The notes under the pieces: model-generated
Database searches by the model: none
Told to the model about the DNA's origin: nothing
What the model saw: the letters and a program-made list of their open reading frames with translations, nothing else
Shown here: positions 1 through 11,065 of the stretch, one piece after another
Layout of the letters: every line of letters starts with the position of its first letter
Position numbering within the stretch: the stretch's first letter is position 1
Translations under genes and position numbers: made by a program
NCBI GenBank assembly: GCA_900291925.1
Contig: UWYS01000010.1
Coordinates: 682,001 to 746,000, forward strand
Direction of reading: 5' to 3'
Origin: Thecaphora thlaspeos
Taxonomy: Eukaryota > Basidiomycota > Ustilaginomycetes > Urocystidales > Glomosporiaceae
DNA: 64,000 nt

Positions 1-1374
1 CACTCCAAGGCCGGGCGGTGGAAGGTTCGGACAGCTTGTCGCATCGGTCGGCAGTTCGTCCCTTGGCAGAACCGGGAAGCAGCTGGTGTGTCTAGCGACA
101 GACAGACGGGAATCTCGGCGTGCATGGACGCAGCCGCAGCCTGACCGCCGCTACTTGCATCCCGCGCAAACCTGCGTTCCTCCGTTCCGCTCACAGTACA
201 TGAGGGATGCCGGCTGGAGCAAGACCCATGCCGACATTGTCAAAGGCACGACCACACCGCCTGCCGAAGACGGAGTTCCAACGTCGAAGAAGCAAAAGCC
301 GCGAAAAGAAGAGAGCGTCGGCCTGATCGAGGCCATGTCGGTGCCTGGCTCGGCTTTCCTACGGGCGTTGTCGAGCTTCGAGCGGGTTGACTTCTACGCC
401 AACGCTGTGGACGACAGGACGGTCCCCTACCGCTCTGCCGCAGCCGAAGAGCACGATCCCTTTCCAGTGCTGGGTAAACTCGAGCTGTGAGTGCCTTGTG
501 GATCCTGCCTCTTTTCGATATGACCTTGCTAGGAAGTTGTTGCGCTCCTGCTGACATGCTCGCTCGCCTTCCATCGAACAGGATCCGCGACCCCGAGCAC
601 CCTTCCCTCCTCTCGCCGTACCGAGCGGCTTCGACCCGACCTCCAGCCCCAGCTTTCCTCGAACGCCCCACGACGTCCTTTAAGACCTCCCCGCTCGCAA
701 TGTTCACCAATCTACGCCGCTACCCCGTCGCCTTCCCGCTCAACTACGTCCTCTTCCTCTTCCTCCCCGTCGTCCTTCCCAGCTTTATGGGTCTGGTGAT
801 ACACAAGCTGAGGTCCCAGTCAAAGGAGAGCACGAAACGGGTCGAGGAGTTCGAGCGCGCCTGAGCGAAAGAGAACGGTCTGATTGATGGCGAGGACGGG
901 GAGAGTGTCGGCACGACAAAGAAGGTCAAGGCGAAGGACAGGAGGAAACAGGATCAAACGATCGAACGATACCGACTCTCGAACATCCTAGCTAATTTCG
1001 AGGGGGAGTTGGAAGAAGCGCTACGGGAAGTTGCGGAAGACAACCTCGACGTGTCCGCCTCGCCGTCACCGGCACTCGTCCGTTCGCACTCGAAGTCATC
1101 CGACGCACCGACGTCTCTTTCGCGGAACGGAACGGTCCGACTTGGATCGGCGCTCCATCTCAACCTGGACGAACCACTGCTGCCGCCCGCCCAGAAACGC
1201 ATCGTGACGTGTCTCAACGATCGTACCGTCTTGCCCCAACTGCGCAAGTTCCTCGTGCATTACGAGGAGATAAACAACGCGCATGCCGTCATCATTGTTA
1301 GGGACAAGACTATCGCGTCGCACAAGAGAGGAATGGATGCCGTGGCGAGTTGGGTCGAGAGGTTCCAGGTGTAG
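1..1374 (+). pseudogene. ROG1/DUF676-type lipase, 5' truncated by window edge, in-frame TGA
   Basis: This is the C-terminal part of a putative serine esterase of the DUF676 (ROG1-like) family, lipid-active alpha/beta hydrolases. Proposed exons are 2-85, 197-486 and 582-1374; introns are GTGTGT...CACAG and GTGAGT...ACAG, and the reading phase is kept across both. Family marks are the SRTGKQL-like stretch before intron 1, YANAVDDRTVPY (the segment carrying the acidic triad residue), a hydrophobic stretch near 735-815, and the usual C-terminus HAVIIVRD...HKRGMDAVASWVERF. In the last exon an in-frame TGA lies at 862-864, yet the same frame stays open and family-like for another 170 codons. I see no convincing intron that would remove it. 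It is either a recent pseudogene, a sequencing error or a readthrough site; the flanking bases are not a classic readthrough context. The catalytic serine lies outside the window. Confidence 0.72.
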
Positions 1375-1474
1375 GTCTAAAGACGATGGACGAAGATGAA
1401 GGATGAACGTTAGAAAATCGCCACGTAGACCCTGATTATCTAGATTCATGAAAAGAAACCTCTTGTTAGTTGTC

Positions 1475-1592
1475 ATCTGCGGCCATAGAACCGTGAAAGC
1501 ACCGTATCCCGTCCGATCTGCGAAGTTAAGCACGGGATCGCTCAGTCAGTACTGCGGTGGGGGACCACGTGGGAATCCTGAGTGCTGCAGTT
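1475..1592 (+). rRNA. 5S ribosomal RNA
   Basis: This is a full-length 118-nt 5S rRNA gene. It has the conserved core GAAAGCACCG...ATCCCGTCCGATCTGCGAAGTTAAGC and the late block GGTGGGGGACCACGTGGGAATCC (both shown in parts), which contain the internal pol III control elements. The first nine bases from 1475 pair with the last nine ending at 1592 (one T-T mismatch, one G-T), giving helix I. A run of five T at 1600-1604 is the pol III terminator. It stands alone between protein genes, not in an rDNA repeat, as in fungi with dispersed 5S genes. Protein frames across it are artefacts. Confidence 0.95.
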
Positions 1593-1599
1593 GCTCTCC

Positions 1600-1604
1600 T
1601 TTTT
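1600..1604 (+). terminator. RNA polymerase III terminator of the 5S gene
   Basis: Five consecutive T residues on the coding strand, eight bases after the mature 3' end of the 5S rRNA. Confidence 0.8.
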
Positions 1605-2131
1605 GTTCTATTGCTCTTTCTTTTGACGGGCGGCTGGCTGGGTCGTTGACGTGTAGGTGGTTGAGAATGCAGCGTCGACTTGACCTTCGTTCGTCCACCC
1701 CATACCGGCGGCTTCGGGAACGGGGTCCTCGTCCTCCTTTCTCTCGCCGTGCATGTTGGCGCCGGCGCTGCTAACCCTCATCGAGGGGACGCTGGTCGAT
1801 CAAGAGCACATCACTACTGCCTACGGCCAAGGAGCGCATAAGATTTGTATGCTGTGCCGAACAGAGAAGGATCAAGAGTAGTAGAAGTACAAGCTCACAT
1901 ACGGCCAGCAGGTGCCCTGCGATGGTTTATCCCGTCACGCTCGTACGTGGGGGAAGAGTCGGCCGTACCTCTCCTTCCTCACCTCGGCCAAGGATTGTCC
2001 CGTCCAGCCGTCCGGGAGTCCAGCAGATAAATGTACGCCCACCATCTATCCTTCCAGTTCGAGACAGAGATGACTCCTTCCGATCCGCCCATACTGCGGT
2101 GCTTCCTCTGTTGACAACGCCACAGACGCCT
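1605..2131. other. Intergenic, no gene seen
   Basis: This separates the 5S gene from the 3' end of the mitochondrial uS7 gene and should hold its 3' UTR. Several short frames are open by chance; none resembles a known protein. Confidence 0.5.
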
Positions 2132-3091
2132 CTAGATCCTGACGGCGGCGTTGGCCCTGTTGGCCGTAGCGATCTTGTGCTGTTCCTCCTTCCTGCTATA
2201 GACGGCCGATGCTCCCTCGACGACGGCGACAAACTCCTTTGCCAGCCTGACGGCGATGTCCTTGTCGCTCCTCTTCTTGCTAGTCTCGATGATCCATACG
2301 AGCGCCTTGCGTTCGCTCTGCCTCTGCGTGAGGACGATGGGCACTTGCAGCGTCTTTCCGCCCTGCTTGCGCGACTGCATCTTGGTCAAAGGTCGCACCT
2401 GCTCCACGGCCGAGTAGAGAAGAGGTAGCGGGTCCGAGTTGGTGAGCGTGCGGATGTGCGAGAGGGCGTGGTAGACGAAACGCTCCGACTGCGCCTTCTT
2501 GCCATCCTTCATGAGCAGGTTGGTGAGGAACGAAAGCAGTGGGTCCGTCCGCGGTGGTAGCGCCGTCGCGGTGTAGGATTGCGCACTTAGCAGCGTGGGT
2601 GGTGCAGCTGGTGTAGACAGGGGAGAGGTGAATACGCTGCCGCCTACCGTTGAGGAAGTCGTCGTCGCCGTCGTCGCCGCCGCCGCCGAGATGCCAGCTG
2701 CCTCTGGCGGAGGAGAGGCAGCGTTGGGATCGACGAGGTCGGATCGAAGCTGCCGTGCAAACCCATCCAGCACCCCTTTGGCAGTGGCATACGTCTGTTC
2801 GTTCCTCTCGGTTGCGGCGTTGCTGCCGCTGGCCGACGGCGTCGCTGCCGTCCCAAGGCCGGTGGCGGGCGAGACACCCTGGCTCTCGTCCTTGGAGTGC
2901 AGCTGTGACGGGACCTGCGATGCCGACTTGGCGCGGTGAGATCGCGCGGGCGTCTCGCCGTTCTGCTGAAGAAGGTACGAGCTCGTGAGGAAGGTGCGAG
3001 ACGTGGACGCTGACGGTGGTAGCGGCAGGGCGGTGCGTGTCAGCGCTAGGGCGAGCATCGAGCTCCGCAGGGCGGGGAGAGGTAGGGACAT
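2132..3091 (-). CDS. RSM7: Mitochondrial small ribosomal subunit protein uS7m
   Basis: This is a single-exon gene of 319 codons for the mitochondrial homologue of bacterial S7, an rRNA-binding protein of the small-subunit head that nucleates 3'-domain assembly. The ribosomal S7 domain occupies roughly residues 180-319. It includes PLLSFLTNLLMKDGKKAQSE, the LLYSAVEQVRPLTKMQSRKQ and GGKTLQVPIVLTQRQSERKA segments, and the helical C-terminus with KRSDKDIAVRLAKE. The N-terminal 45 residues are rich in Arg, Ser, Leu and Ala with no acidic residues at first, as expected for a matrix-targeting presequence. Residues 60-175 are a low-complexity Ala/Thr/Ser linker, longer than in yeast. The ATG at 3091 is the first in frame and gives the targeting sequence. 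Confidence 0.9.
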   Translation of the reverse strand: MSLPLPALRSSMLALALTRTALPLPPSASTSRTFLTSSYLLQQNGETPARSHRAKSASQVPSQLHSKDESQGVSPATGLGTAATPSASGSNAATERNEQTYATAKGVLDGFARQLRSDLVDPNAASPPPEAAGISAAAATTATTTSSTVGGSVFTSPLSTPAAPPTLLSAQSYTATALPPRTDPLLSFLTNLLMKDGKKAQSERFVYHALSHIRTLTNSDPLPLLYSAVEQVRPLTKMQSRKQGGKTLQVPIVLTQRQSERKALVWIIETSKKRSDKDIAVRLAKEFVAVVEGASAVYSRKEEQHKIATANRANAAVRI

Positions 3092-3948
3092 TGTGTCGCG
3101 AGACGGAGAGGAGCGACAGAAATCGTAGCGATACAGGCGAGGTGATGGGCTGGTCCGCCAAGCGTGGTGGGTGTATGAGAGATGGCGATGCTTCGGGATC
3201 TGAAGCCGAGAGATGAGGTGAAGAGGAAGAGAGGTGTGAGGTGAGAGGTGATTAGAGGAGCGTGGCTGTCTCCTTCTTCCGCCTCAATTTTCCCAGCGGG
3301 AGCACACGTGACAGAGGCCCGATCGGACGCCCAGGTTATCGGGCACACCCTGCCTCCCCTTCACTCGCCCTTCGCTGCGTCGCGTTGCATCGCTCTCGAC
3401 TTCTGTGTGCCCGCTCGACCAGCGCGTGTCCCTTCGACGACCTGGTCGTCGGTCAAGCCTCCAGGACGCCCGCCATATTGGACCTATAGACCTTCCTGCA
3501 AGGCCGAGCGGGCGGGCAACTTCCTGAAAGACTTGTGATGTCTCCCCTCTCTCGTCTACGTCATCAACCACATCCTCGTACATGTCCCACCTTCGGCCCA
3601 CCAGCACTTTAGCGTCCCGTCCGCCCGTCTGCCTTGATCGTCCCTTCGGCATCAGCTTGTCCTTCTCTTCCAGCGAGGGCCCGCCGCCTCGAAGACGACC
3701 TGGCCCTCTCCTGTGCAGTGGGTAAGGCTCCCTGTCCCTTTGTCGTCTCTCAGCACACACTCTCGCTGTCCTTTGCTTCCACTTTACCTCGGTACGTCGC
3801 ACTCATTCTCTTCCTCGTCGCCTCTTTCCTTCTTGTTGTGTAATGATTATGCATTTCGTGCTGAGTGATACAACACGTGTCTCGTACAACCACTGCACCG
3901 ATCCTGTACCGTGCCAATCTGGTATCAGCCTTCTCTCGCGCCGCGACG
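3092..3948. promoter_or_regulatory. Intergenic; upstream region of the uS7m gene
   Basis: 857 bases between the uS7m start and the stop of the next minus-strand gene. CT-rich blocks near 3350-3420 and 3500-3560 look like fungal promoter or UTR sequence. No coding region or RNA gene is recognisable. Confidence 0.4.
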
Positions 3949-6781
3949 TCAGATCTCAAGCTTCTCGAGCGAGTATGCGCCGACCAGCATGCTCTCCTCG
4001 CGAGCCTCAGCGCGCCGCGTCTTCTGTACGCCCTCCGTGCCGAGGCCAATGCCCAGTCCGCCTCCCGTTTCGGCCCGCGCCGCTGCAGAGCCCTTGCCGC
4101 CGGCCGCCACCCTGGCGTTGCCTGCCGAGGCCGCTGCACCTCCCGGTCCGACCTGTGCGCTCCCCGCACGCGCAGCAGCGGCGGCGATTCGCATGTTCTC
4201 GAACTTCTGCTCCTCCTCTAGCTTGGCAAACGCCGAGAGCGGCGCTCCGAGTGTAATAAGGCTGTTGAGCGTCGAGAGATGGAGCTGGATCGTTTTGGAC
4301 AGCGATCGCAGGAGGCCGTGCGTCGACGGCGTCGAAATTAGCAGCGGAACATACGTGTCGAGCAGGTCTGTGGCAAACGGCAGGATCTGTACGTGTTCAA
4401 AGTTAGACAGAGGACAGGCGGCCGCGGAGCGGAGACGTATCATCCAGTGGTCAGTCGCTCGGGTCCGTAGGCGGAGAAGAGGGGTCGGAACTCCAAGGGC
4501 CAAGAGGAGCCAGCACTCACGAGATCGATCGAAGGAACCATGCCAGGCAGCTTCGCTCTGCATTCGAGCGGCATGCGGGCGGCGGCATCGAGCCATAGCC
4601 TGAGCACCTGGAGGAGGACGGCGATATCGTCGACGTCGTTGATCCTCGCCTTCAGCGTGCTCCGCAGCAGCGGCCGGGAGACTGAGACTCTGACAAAGTC
4701 GGCAAGGAACTCGATCGCGGTAGGCGGCTTGCCCCGCACCGTTTTGCTGCCGTCGGCTTCTTCGTGGGCGGATGCGGCGGCGATCAGCCGTCTCTTGTCG
4801 TTCCTGAGCACCTCGATGAGCAGCAGAACCAGCTCCGTCTCGGATATATCGGGAACGTTGCGGACGGCGTGCATTATCTCGGACCAGTCAGAGCGTGCGC
4901 GAAGAGCGTGACCGGAAGAGAAGGTAGACGTGACGTCGACGCCCTGCAGCGTGGCGGCAGTGGCAACAGCACCGGCTTCCGATCCCCCCGCCGTCCACAT
5001 CCGAGTCAGCTCGCCCTTGCCCATCGCATGTCTCAGCACGCTGTAGTCCGGGACGACGAAAGGCAGAGCAAGGAGGTTCATTCGAGCTTGCGCTGATTCA
5101 TCGGCTGAAGATGCGGCGGCGCCGTGTGGTGGGTCCAGCTGAATGATGGCCAACGAGCCAGCCGCCCTCGAGAGGCTGATCGACGGAGGGTCGCCATGGC
5201 GGCCCTGGGATCCGAGAGAGACGGCCCAGTCTACCTGAGAGAGCACTGCTTCGACCTCGAGGTCGAACAGTAGCGCCACGACCCTTTCCTTGTGAGCCTT
5301 GCCCGCGCCATCTGCGGTGCCCTTGTTCTTTGGAATGGCAACCAGCAGCACGTGGTCCTTGCTGAGGGGCAGGACTGCCGCCGGGAAAGTTCCGCTGGAG
5401 CTCTGCGTCAAGTTGGCGATCTGCATCCGTCGCCATTGCGAGATCGAGGGCCGCCCGGTGGCCAGGCTAATCTTCGCCGTGACGAGCTCGCCCTTGCAGG
5501 TCAAGGCGACGAGGCGACCGTCGCCGTACACTTGCAGATCCAGCAAGTCGCCAGCGTCTCCAACCTGGCCGAGCGAGAGGCTGCCCAGGGGAAGCTCGCG
5601 GAGACGGGCATCAGCGACCTCGTCGACCGGGCGGAGCAGGGCGCTTACGGCGAGCGTGACTTCGCCGCTAGGTACTATCCCGCTAGGAGTCAGGTGGCCT
5701 TCGGCCTCGTCGATGACCTCGATTGTCGTCTTGCGCCCCTTCTTCTTGCTCTTCTTGGGGCCAGCTGCCGAGCTGCTGGTGCGGCCGGCCGTGGCGGCCG
5801 ACGTGAGGGCAATGCGAAGGCCCTGGAGCGTTCCCTCTTCGATCCTCGACGTGCTGGCGACGAGCGACTGGCTAGCAACGGGATCGAGGAGCGAGACGTG
5901 GATCTGTACCCGTGCTTCGTTTGACGGAACCTTGAAGGACTGTGTGGCCTTGAAGGAGTGGGAGGAAGCCGAACCGGCTCGGTCCTGGACTCGAGCGAGT
6001 TCATGCGTGAGGATGGCAAGGGAGCCATCGTCGAGCGTAGCGACCAACCGGCCGTTGCACAGGGCGTGAAGGAGGCAGACGGACCCTCCGACCAGCGCGA
6101 CCTCCTTGCGGATGGCTCCGTCGGCGGTGCCCTTGCCCTTTGCCGAGAGTTCCTCGGTAAAGGCCCAAACTTCGGTCCTCGTCCGCCCGTGCAGGCCCCT
6201 GGCTGCCGATGCCGAGGCCGATGCCGAGGCGGGGCCAGCAGAAGCCTCCTTGGCTCGAACGCCAAAGTAGGTCGTCCTGAGCGTCTTATTGGCGGATCGG
6301 GGTCGGAGGATGACAAGGGGTGCGGTGCAGGGCTGGTCGGAAGGCGAGAGGGTGAAGCTCTGCACAGGAGTCTGGGTCAAGGGCTGCAAGGAGCGCGACA
6401 GGAGCGGCGGTGAGAGGGGGCGACGGAGAGATGCCGAAACGACAGGTCAGCGGAAGGTCCTGGGAGAAGGTGAAACACCGGCAGATCGAGAAATAGACAG
6501 ATAGACAAGAAGGACGGCCTACTCACGTTGATGAGCGAGACCGACTGCCCCTTGATGGCGACGGGCAGGACGCCCTTGAGCCTGCGAACGGGGCGGCCAT
6601 CGCTTGAGAGCTTGTAGGCTGCTCCGACGGCAGTCTGCGAATGGCGGAACGAGGAAGACGCTAGCGTCGGCAGGGTGCCGGCACGCTGCCCGTCGACGGC
6701 GGCGGTTGCGGCTGCTAGCGGATGCGAGACGAGATTCGTCGGAAGCTGGAGGCTAGGCGTGGGCTGGGTGGGAGCCGGCAT
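3949..6781 (-). CDS. UTP8/NOL11-like t-UTP (pre-rRNA transcription and processing) protein
   Basis: Three exons (6527-6781, 4521-6383, 3949-4386) encode 851 residues. Both introns (143 and 134 nt, GTGAGT donors) are phase 0. The N-terminus has the pattern ...RLKGVLPVAIKGQSVSLIN-PLTQTPVQSFTLSP..., followed by a beta-rich region of about 400 residues. That resembles the propeller of the UTP8/NOL11 family, which belongs to the t-UTP subcomplex of the nucleolar small-subunit processome. The middle is helical (VPDISETELVLLLIEVLRND), and the protein ends in a charged helix, an Ala/Gly-rich stretch and the terminal YSLEKLEI, like the end of NOL11. A lysine cluster (KKSKKKGRKTT) could be a nuclear or nucleolar signal. 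The family assignment is from overall pattern only. A different propeller protein of the processome is possible. Confidence 0.6.
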
Positions 6782-7392
6782 GTTGGGCGATGACGTGCAA
6801 TGCGGAGCTTCCGAAGGCCAAACAGCTCTGGGTACAGGGGCGGGGGGCTTTAGGTTGGCAACCCGACGGCTAGCTAGCGGAAGAGCCGGACTGCGGACGA
6901 GAGGCTCGCGAGAAGCTATGGGGCGTCCAGGCGATTCGGCGGGACTGTTGTGAACGGGCAGGGCTGTCTCCCAGATTGTCTCGAAGTGGAGCCCTTCTGC
7001 TTGGTGCGATGAAAGGTGTGGCTGGATGATCCTCGTGAGTTCGGGGAGGTGTGGCTGTCAGGGATGGTGTATGGGTCGAGCGTTGGCGGTGTGAGGGGGA
7101 TGGTGGCCTGCACTCTTGGCTCTCCGGTCGACGCCATGGCGGGGCGAGGAAGAAGGACGAGCCAAGGGAAAATTTCCAGCCTGATCCCCGGGACTCGGGC
7201 GTCTTTCCAGGGCTCAGGCTCGGAATCTGGATTTTTTTCTCGTGCGGTAGCTGCCCCGCTGCGTTGAACCTCGAGACGTGAAGGCACAGGCACGACAAGC
7301 TGGACGCTACCGCTCGACCTCACCCACCATCTCCTTTCCCAGCCTCTCCCACCCCGCCCAATCTCTTCCGCTCTGGCAACGACAACAGGACC
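6782..7392. promoter_or_regulatory. Divergent promoter between the UTP8-like gene and NOC3
   Basis: 611 bases separate two head-to-head genes that both act in nucleolar ribosome assembly, so shared regulation is plausible. The NOC3-proximal part is C/T-rich, usual for basidiomycete core promoters. I did not find an exact known ribosome-biogenesis element. Confidence 0.45.
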
Positions 7393-10300
7393 ATGCCGCC
7401 CAAGCGATCTGCAGGCGCCAAGGCTTCCGGCTTCAAGGCCCAGTCCAAGGCTAGGAGCGCACAGTCAAAGGCCAGCCTCAAGAAGAACAAGAAGAACCAG
7501 CACCGCAGACCTCGTGACAAGGCCGCCACCGCCGACGGCGAGAAGGAGGACGCCTCCGATGTCGAGAGCGTTATCAGCGATTATGCCGACAGCGACGAAG
7601 TCTCGCAGATTTCGTCCGATGACGATGGAGTTGAAGAAGATGAGGTGGCAGACGACGGGGACGTAGACCGCAGCAACCGAGGCGGACAACACGGTGTTCG
7701 ACAGCATTCTTCGACCATAGTTAAGGCGCTCAAGACAGTCGCAGCAGCCAGCTTCGCATTCCTCACCGACCTCGAAAAGGACAAATTAAAGCCCCCCACA
7801 AAGAAGGAGGAGACCAAGCTACACGCAAAGAGGAACAAGAGCGACAAGCTCGAGCTGGCAGAAGCAAAAAAGCGGCTCAAGGCCGAGCAGCACCTCGCAA
7901 AGATCAAGGCCCAGCAAGAGGACGAGGAAGAGGAGGAGGACTTTTCGGATATAAGCGGCATGAGCGACCTCGAGGACGAGGAAGACGACCTTGACGAAGG
8001 GTCCGTCGGCTCCGAGCACTGGGAAGAGCACAGCGATGTCAGCGAGGGCGAAGCCGTCCAACAGAGCGACGACCAACAGCCAGAGCAGCCGTCAAAGCTG
8101 AAGGGGAAGAAGAGAAAGGCGGATGACGAGGCGGACGGCGACGACGAGGCTCGAGTCATGGAAAGGCTGCGGAAGCGGACCGCACGAGAGGAGCTGGAAG
8201 CGGCGAGGAAGATGGAGCAGAACCGGAACAAGCGTCTGCCGATCAGGACGGCCGACGGTCAAATCGTAGAGGCCGATGAAAGTTCCGAAGACGAGGAGAC
8301 CGGCGAGCTACCTGATGACAGCGACGACGACGACGACGGCATGCAAGGGCTCAGCGACGACGACGATGACGACGGAGACGAAGCGCAATCATCGAGGAAA
8401 GACAGCCGAGCCGTTCACGCCCCCCTCCGCGAGGACAGTCCGTCGTCGTCGCAGGCTGCCGAGGAGGCGGAGGCGCGAGCAAGGGCAAATGCTACGCCCC
8501 ACTCGTCTATGCTCCACTCGACGAGGTTCAACTTGACGGCGCCCTACGAGATCTGCCTCCTCGGCTTCGTGCCTCCATCGTCCGCCGCCGCCGCATCTTC
8601 CTCGGCTGCAGCCATGGGCAAAGGCAAGGCCAAGGCTAAGGCCGACGCCAACGCCGCAATGGCCAAGCGGATGCAGATGGTCCAGCTGGCGAGAAACCAG
8701 ATCGCCTCGCTAGCCTCGCAGATCGTCGCCGATCCCGAGGTCAGCCTCAACCTGCTGCGAAGGCTGGCCGTCTTTGCCGAGCGCACCATCCAGCCGCCGC
8801 CTGAGCAGCTGGCCCAGGTCAAGATGGAGCAGGCGCAGTACAAGAAGCTCGTTGCCATGAATGGCGGTCTGCCTCCGTCGGACGTTCCTCCTCCTCGACC
8901 CCTTCGGCTGCAGATCGATCCGGCAATTCGACAGCTCTCGCTTCTTTCCATCCTCGCAGTGCTGCTCGACATCCTGCCCGGCTACCGCATCCGCTCGCTG
9001 ACGGAGAAGGAGCAGGAGGAACAGGTGGGCCAGGAGGTGGCGAGGCGTCGTGAGTACGAGCAGGGGCTCGTCTCGACCTACCGAGACTTCCTCGAGCTCT
9101 GCGAGCAGGAGGTCAAGGACCGCGAGTCACTGCTCCACGCCTCGGCGCTCCGATGCCTGACGACGCTGGCGACCCGGGCCACCCATTTCAACTACCGCGA
9201 CAACGTGCTGCAGTGCATCGTGGCGCGCATGAGCCGGAGACGGTGGGGTAAGGACGAGGAGAGCTGCTACGAGGCGCTCGTCGAAGTTGTCCGGGAGGAT
9301 CGACAGGGGGCGGTCTCGTACGAGGTGGTGCGGCTGATTCACAGGATGACCAAGGAGCGACGCTTCAAGGTCAACTCGCGCGTCCTCGACATCCTGCTTG
9401 AGTTGAGGCTCAAAGACGAGCTCGGCACTAAGCGAGCCAGCACTGACACCGCGTCGGACCCCGTGAAGGAAGCAGAAAAGGAGCGCCAGGAGCGCGAGCG
9501 GAAGCGCATCCAGAATAAGGTCGGCAAGGGCAAGGCGACGCCCAAGGAGGTGCGCAAGGGGCTCGGCCAGCACCTCAGCAAGAAGCAGAGCAAGAAGATG
9601 AAGGAGCTCAAGACGATCGAGGCCGAGATGAAGGAGGCCGAAGCGACCGTCGACCTGCAGGAGAGAGAAAGGCACCAGACCGAGACGCTGAAGCTGCTCT
9701 TTGTGCTGTACTTCACCATCCTCAAGGCACCGATCGGCACAATTCCGCTCCACCTTCTTGGATCGGCGCTCGAGGGTCTTTCGCGGTTCGCGCACCGCGT
9801 CAACGTCGACTTCTTCCGCGACCTGCTTGCGGTGCTGCGCGTCCACGTCACCGAGGCGCGGAAGCGGGTGGCGAGCGATGTCGATAGGTTCGCCGGCCTC
9901 GACCGGCTCTCGACGCACCACCAGCAGGGCGACGATGACTCGAGCGACGAGGACGACGCACCGTCCGACGCCGACGACGGCGATGACGACGACCAGCGGG
10001 AGAGGCGAGTCCAGAACTCGGACCTTGTCCACCGCTCGATCCGTCATGCGCTGCTCTGCCTCAACACGGCGTTCGAGCTGCTGAGCGGGCAGGGTGACGT
10101 GCTCAACCTCGATCTTTCGGACATGACGACGCACCTCTACGCCCTGATGCTCCCGCTGTCGACGCTGCCGGACCTGGAGCAGGACCCTGACTCGAACAAC
10201 CCCTACAGCTTCGGCGCCAAGGCCGAGGTCGAGACGAAGCGCACCGTGTACGGACAGGAGAAGCGGTCGATCAAGCACAACACGCGCAAGACGCTGGCCG

Positions 10301-10674
10301 ACCTGCTCTTCCGCTCGCTCGACCTCGTCATTCTCTTCCCGCCGCCTCGTTCGATCCCGATCGACCGCACGGCCTCGTTCATCAAGCGCCTCTGCATCGT
10401 CGCCCTGCAATTCCCCTCAGCTTCGGTGCAGAGGTCGTTGAAGCTGGTCGCCAAGCTCATGGCTCGCGAGGACCGACTGCTGGCGTTGGTCGAAACGACG
10501 GACCGAGCCAAAGACGGCGTGTACGACGCCGTAGCGGCCAACCCGGATGCTACAGCCGGTGGCGTGCTCAAGTGCGGAGAGGTGCTGTGGGAGCTCGAGA
10601 TCCTAAAGAGGGCCGGCAACCTCGAGGTGCAGGAGCTCGTCGACAGGATCCGTCGACTCGGAGTGCAGAAGTGA
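7393..10674 (+). CDS. NOC3: Nucleolar complex protein 3 (60S assembly and export factor)
   Basis: Intronless gene of 1093 codons. NOC3 acts with NOC2 in maturation and nuclear export of pre-60S particles and has been linked to replication licensing. The N-terminus is basic (KASLKKNKKN), then there are long acidic tracts (residues about 55-95, 175-230 and 290-340). The NOC3 domain starts near residue 395, with QLARNQIASLASQIVADPEV and the conserved PPPRPLRLQIDPAIRQLSLLSILAVLLDILPGYRIR segment (quoted in pieces). A CBF-type helical repeat region fills the C-terminal third (TLKLLFVLYFTILK through LIKRLC). A second acidic insert at about 850-870 is longer than in yeast. The ATG follows a CT-rich leader. 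Confidence 0.9.
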   Translation: MPPKRSAGAKASGFKAQSKARSAQSKASLKKNKKNQHRRPRDKAATADGEKEDASDVESVISDYADSDEVSQISSDDDGVEEDEVADDGDVDRSNRGGQHGVRQHSSTIVKALKTVAAASFAFLTDLEKDKLKPPTKKEETKLHAKRNKSDKLELAEAKKRLKAEQHLAKIKAQQEDEEEEEDFSDISGMSDLEDEEDDLDEGSVGSEHWEEHSDVSEGEAVQQSDDQQPEQPSKLKGKKRKADDEADGDDEARVMERLRKRTAREELEAARKMEQNRNKRLPIRTADGQIVEADESSEDEETGELPDDSDDDDDGMQGLSDDDDDDGDEAQSSRKDSRAVHAPLREDSPSSSQAAEEAEARARANATPHSSMLHSTRFNLTAPYEICLLGFVPPSSAAAASSSAAAMGKGKAKAKADANAAMAKRMQMVQLARNQIASLASQIVADPEVSLNLLRRLAVFAERTIQPPPEQLAQVKMEQAQYKKLVAMNGGLPPSDVPPPRPLRLQIDPAIRQLSLLSILAVLLDILPGYRIRSLTEKEQEEQVGQEVARRREYEQGLVSTYRDFLELCEQEVKDRESLLHASALRCLTTLATRATHFNYRDNVLQCIVARMSRRRWGKDEESCYEALVEVVREDRQGAVSYEVVRLIHRMTKERRFKVNSRVLDILLELRLKDELGTKRASTDTASDPVKEAEKERQERERKRIQNKVGKGKATPKEVRKGLGQHLSKKQSKKMKELKTIEAEMKEAEATVDLQERERHQTETLKLLFVLYFTILKAPIGTIPLHLLGSALEGLSRFAHRVNVDFFRDLLAVLRVHVTEARKRVASDVDRFAGLDRLSTHHQQGDDDSSDEDDAPSDADDGDDDDQRERRVQNSDLVHRSIRHALLCLNTAFELLSGQGDVLNLDLSDMTTHLYALMLPLSTLPDLEQDPDSNNPYSFGAKAEVETKRTVYGQEKRSIKHNTRKTLADLLFRSLDLVILFPPPRSIPIDRTASFIKRLCIVALQFPSASVQRSLKLVAKLMAREDRLLALVETTDRAKDGVYDAVAANPDATAGGVLKCGEVLWELEILKRAGNLEVQELVDRIRRLGVQK

Positions 10675-11065
10675 AAAGTAGCTAAGTAGCGCCTTGCACT
10701 GTTCGTAGATATCTGAGGAAGACAAGGAGGAAATCGATGCATGTTCCTCCCTGGCATACCCTCTCCATCCATCACCACGCGCCTGCGTGTGGAAGTCGCT
10801 TTCGCTAGGCCAAATGCATCGCTTCTAGCCTCCGCTTCCCCTCGCCGCCAGGGAGCCGTCTATCGACCTTGCAGGCCTTGGGACCACTTTGTGAAATCTC
10901 GGGGGCGAGCCAACGAGGAGACCACAGAGCAGTCGGGCCGCAGATATTGATCCTTTGATTCCATCTTGTTGCCACAAAGCCCGAGAACAGGAAGACGACG
11001 GTTTAAGCAGCTAGATTGTTTATTCTAACAGATCACGCGGAAACAGAGGGAAGCGGTGCGACGGC
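10675..11065. other. Convergent intergenic region
   Basis: 390 bases between the 3' ends of NOC3 and the nitronate monooxygenase relic. Only 3' UTR-like sequence is visible. Confidence 0.4.

Noticed and set aside
1448..1774. Protein frame across the 5S rRNA gene
   Set aside because: The DNA is unmistakably 5S rRNA; the frame is incidental.
9127..10410. Long antisense frame (427 codons) opposite NOC3
   Set aside because: It is the complement of a GC-rich coding exon, has low-complexity Arg/Val/Glu composition, and has no family similarity.
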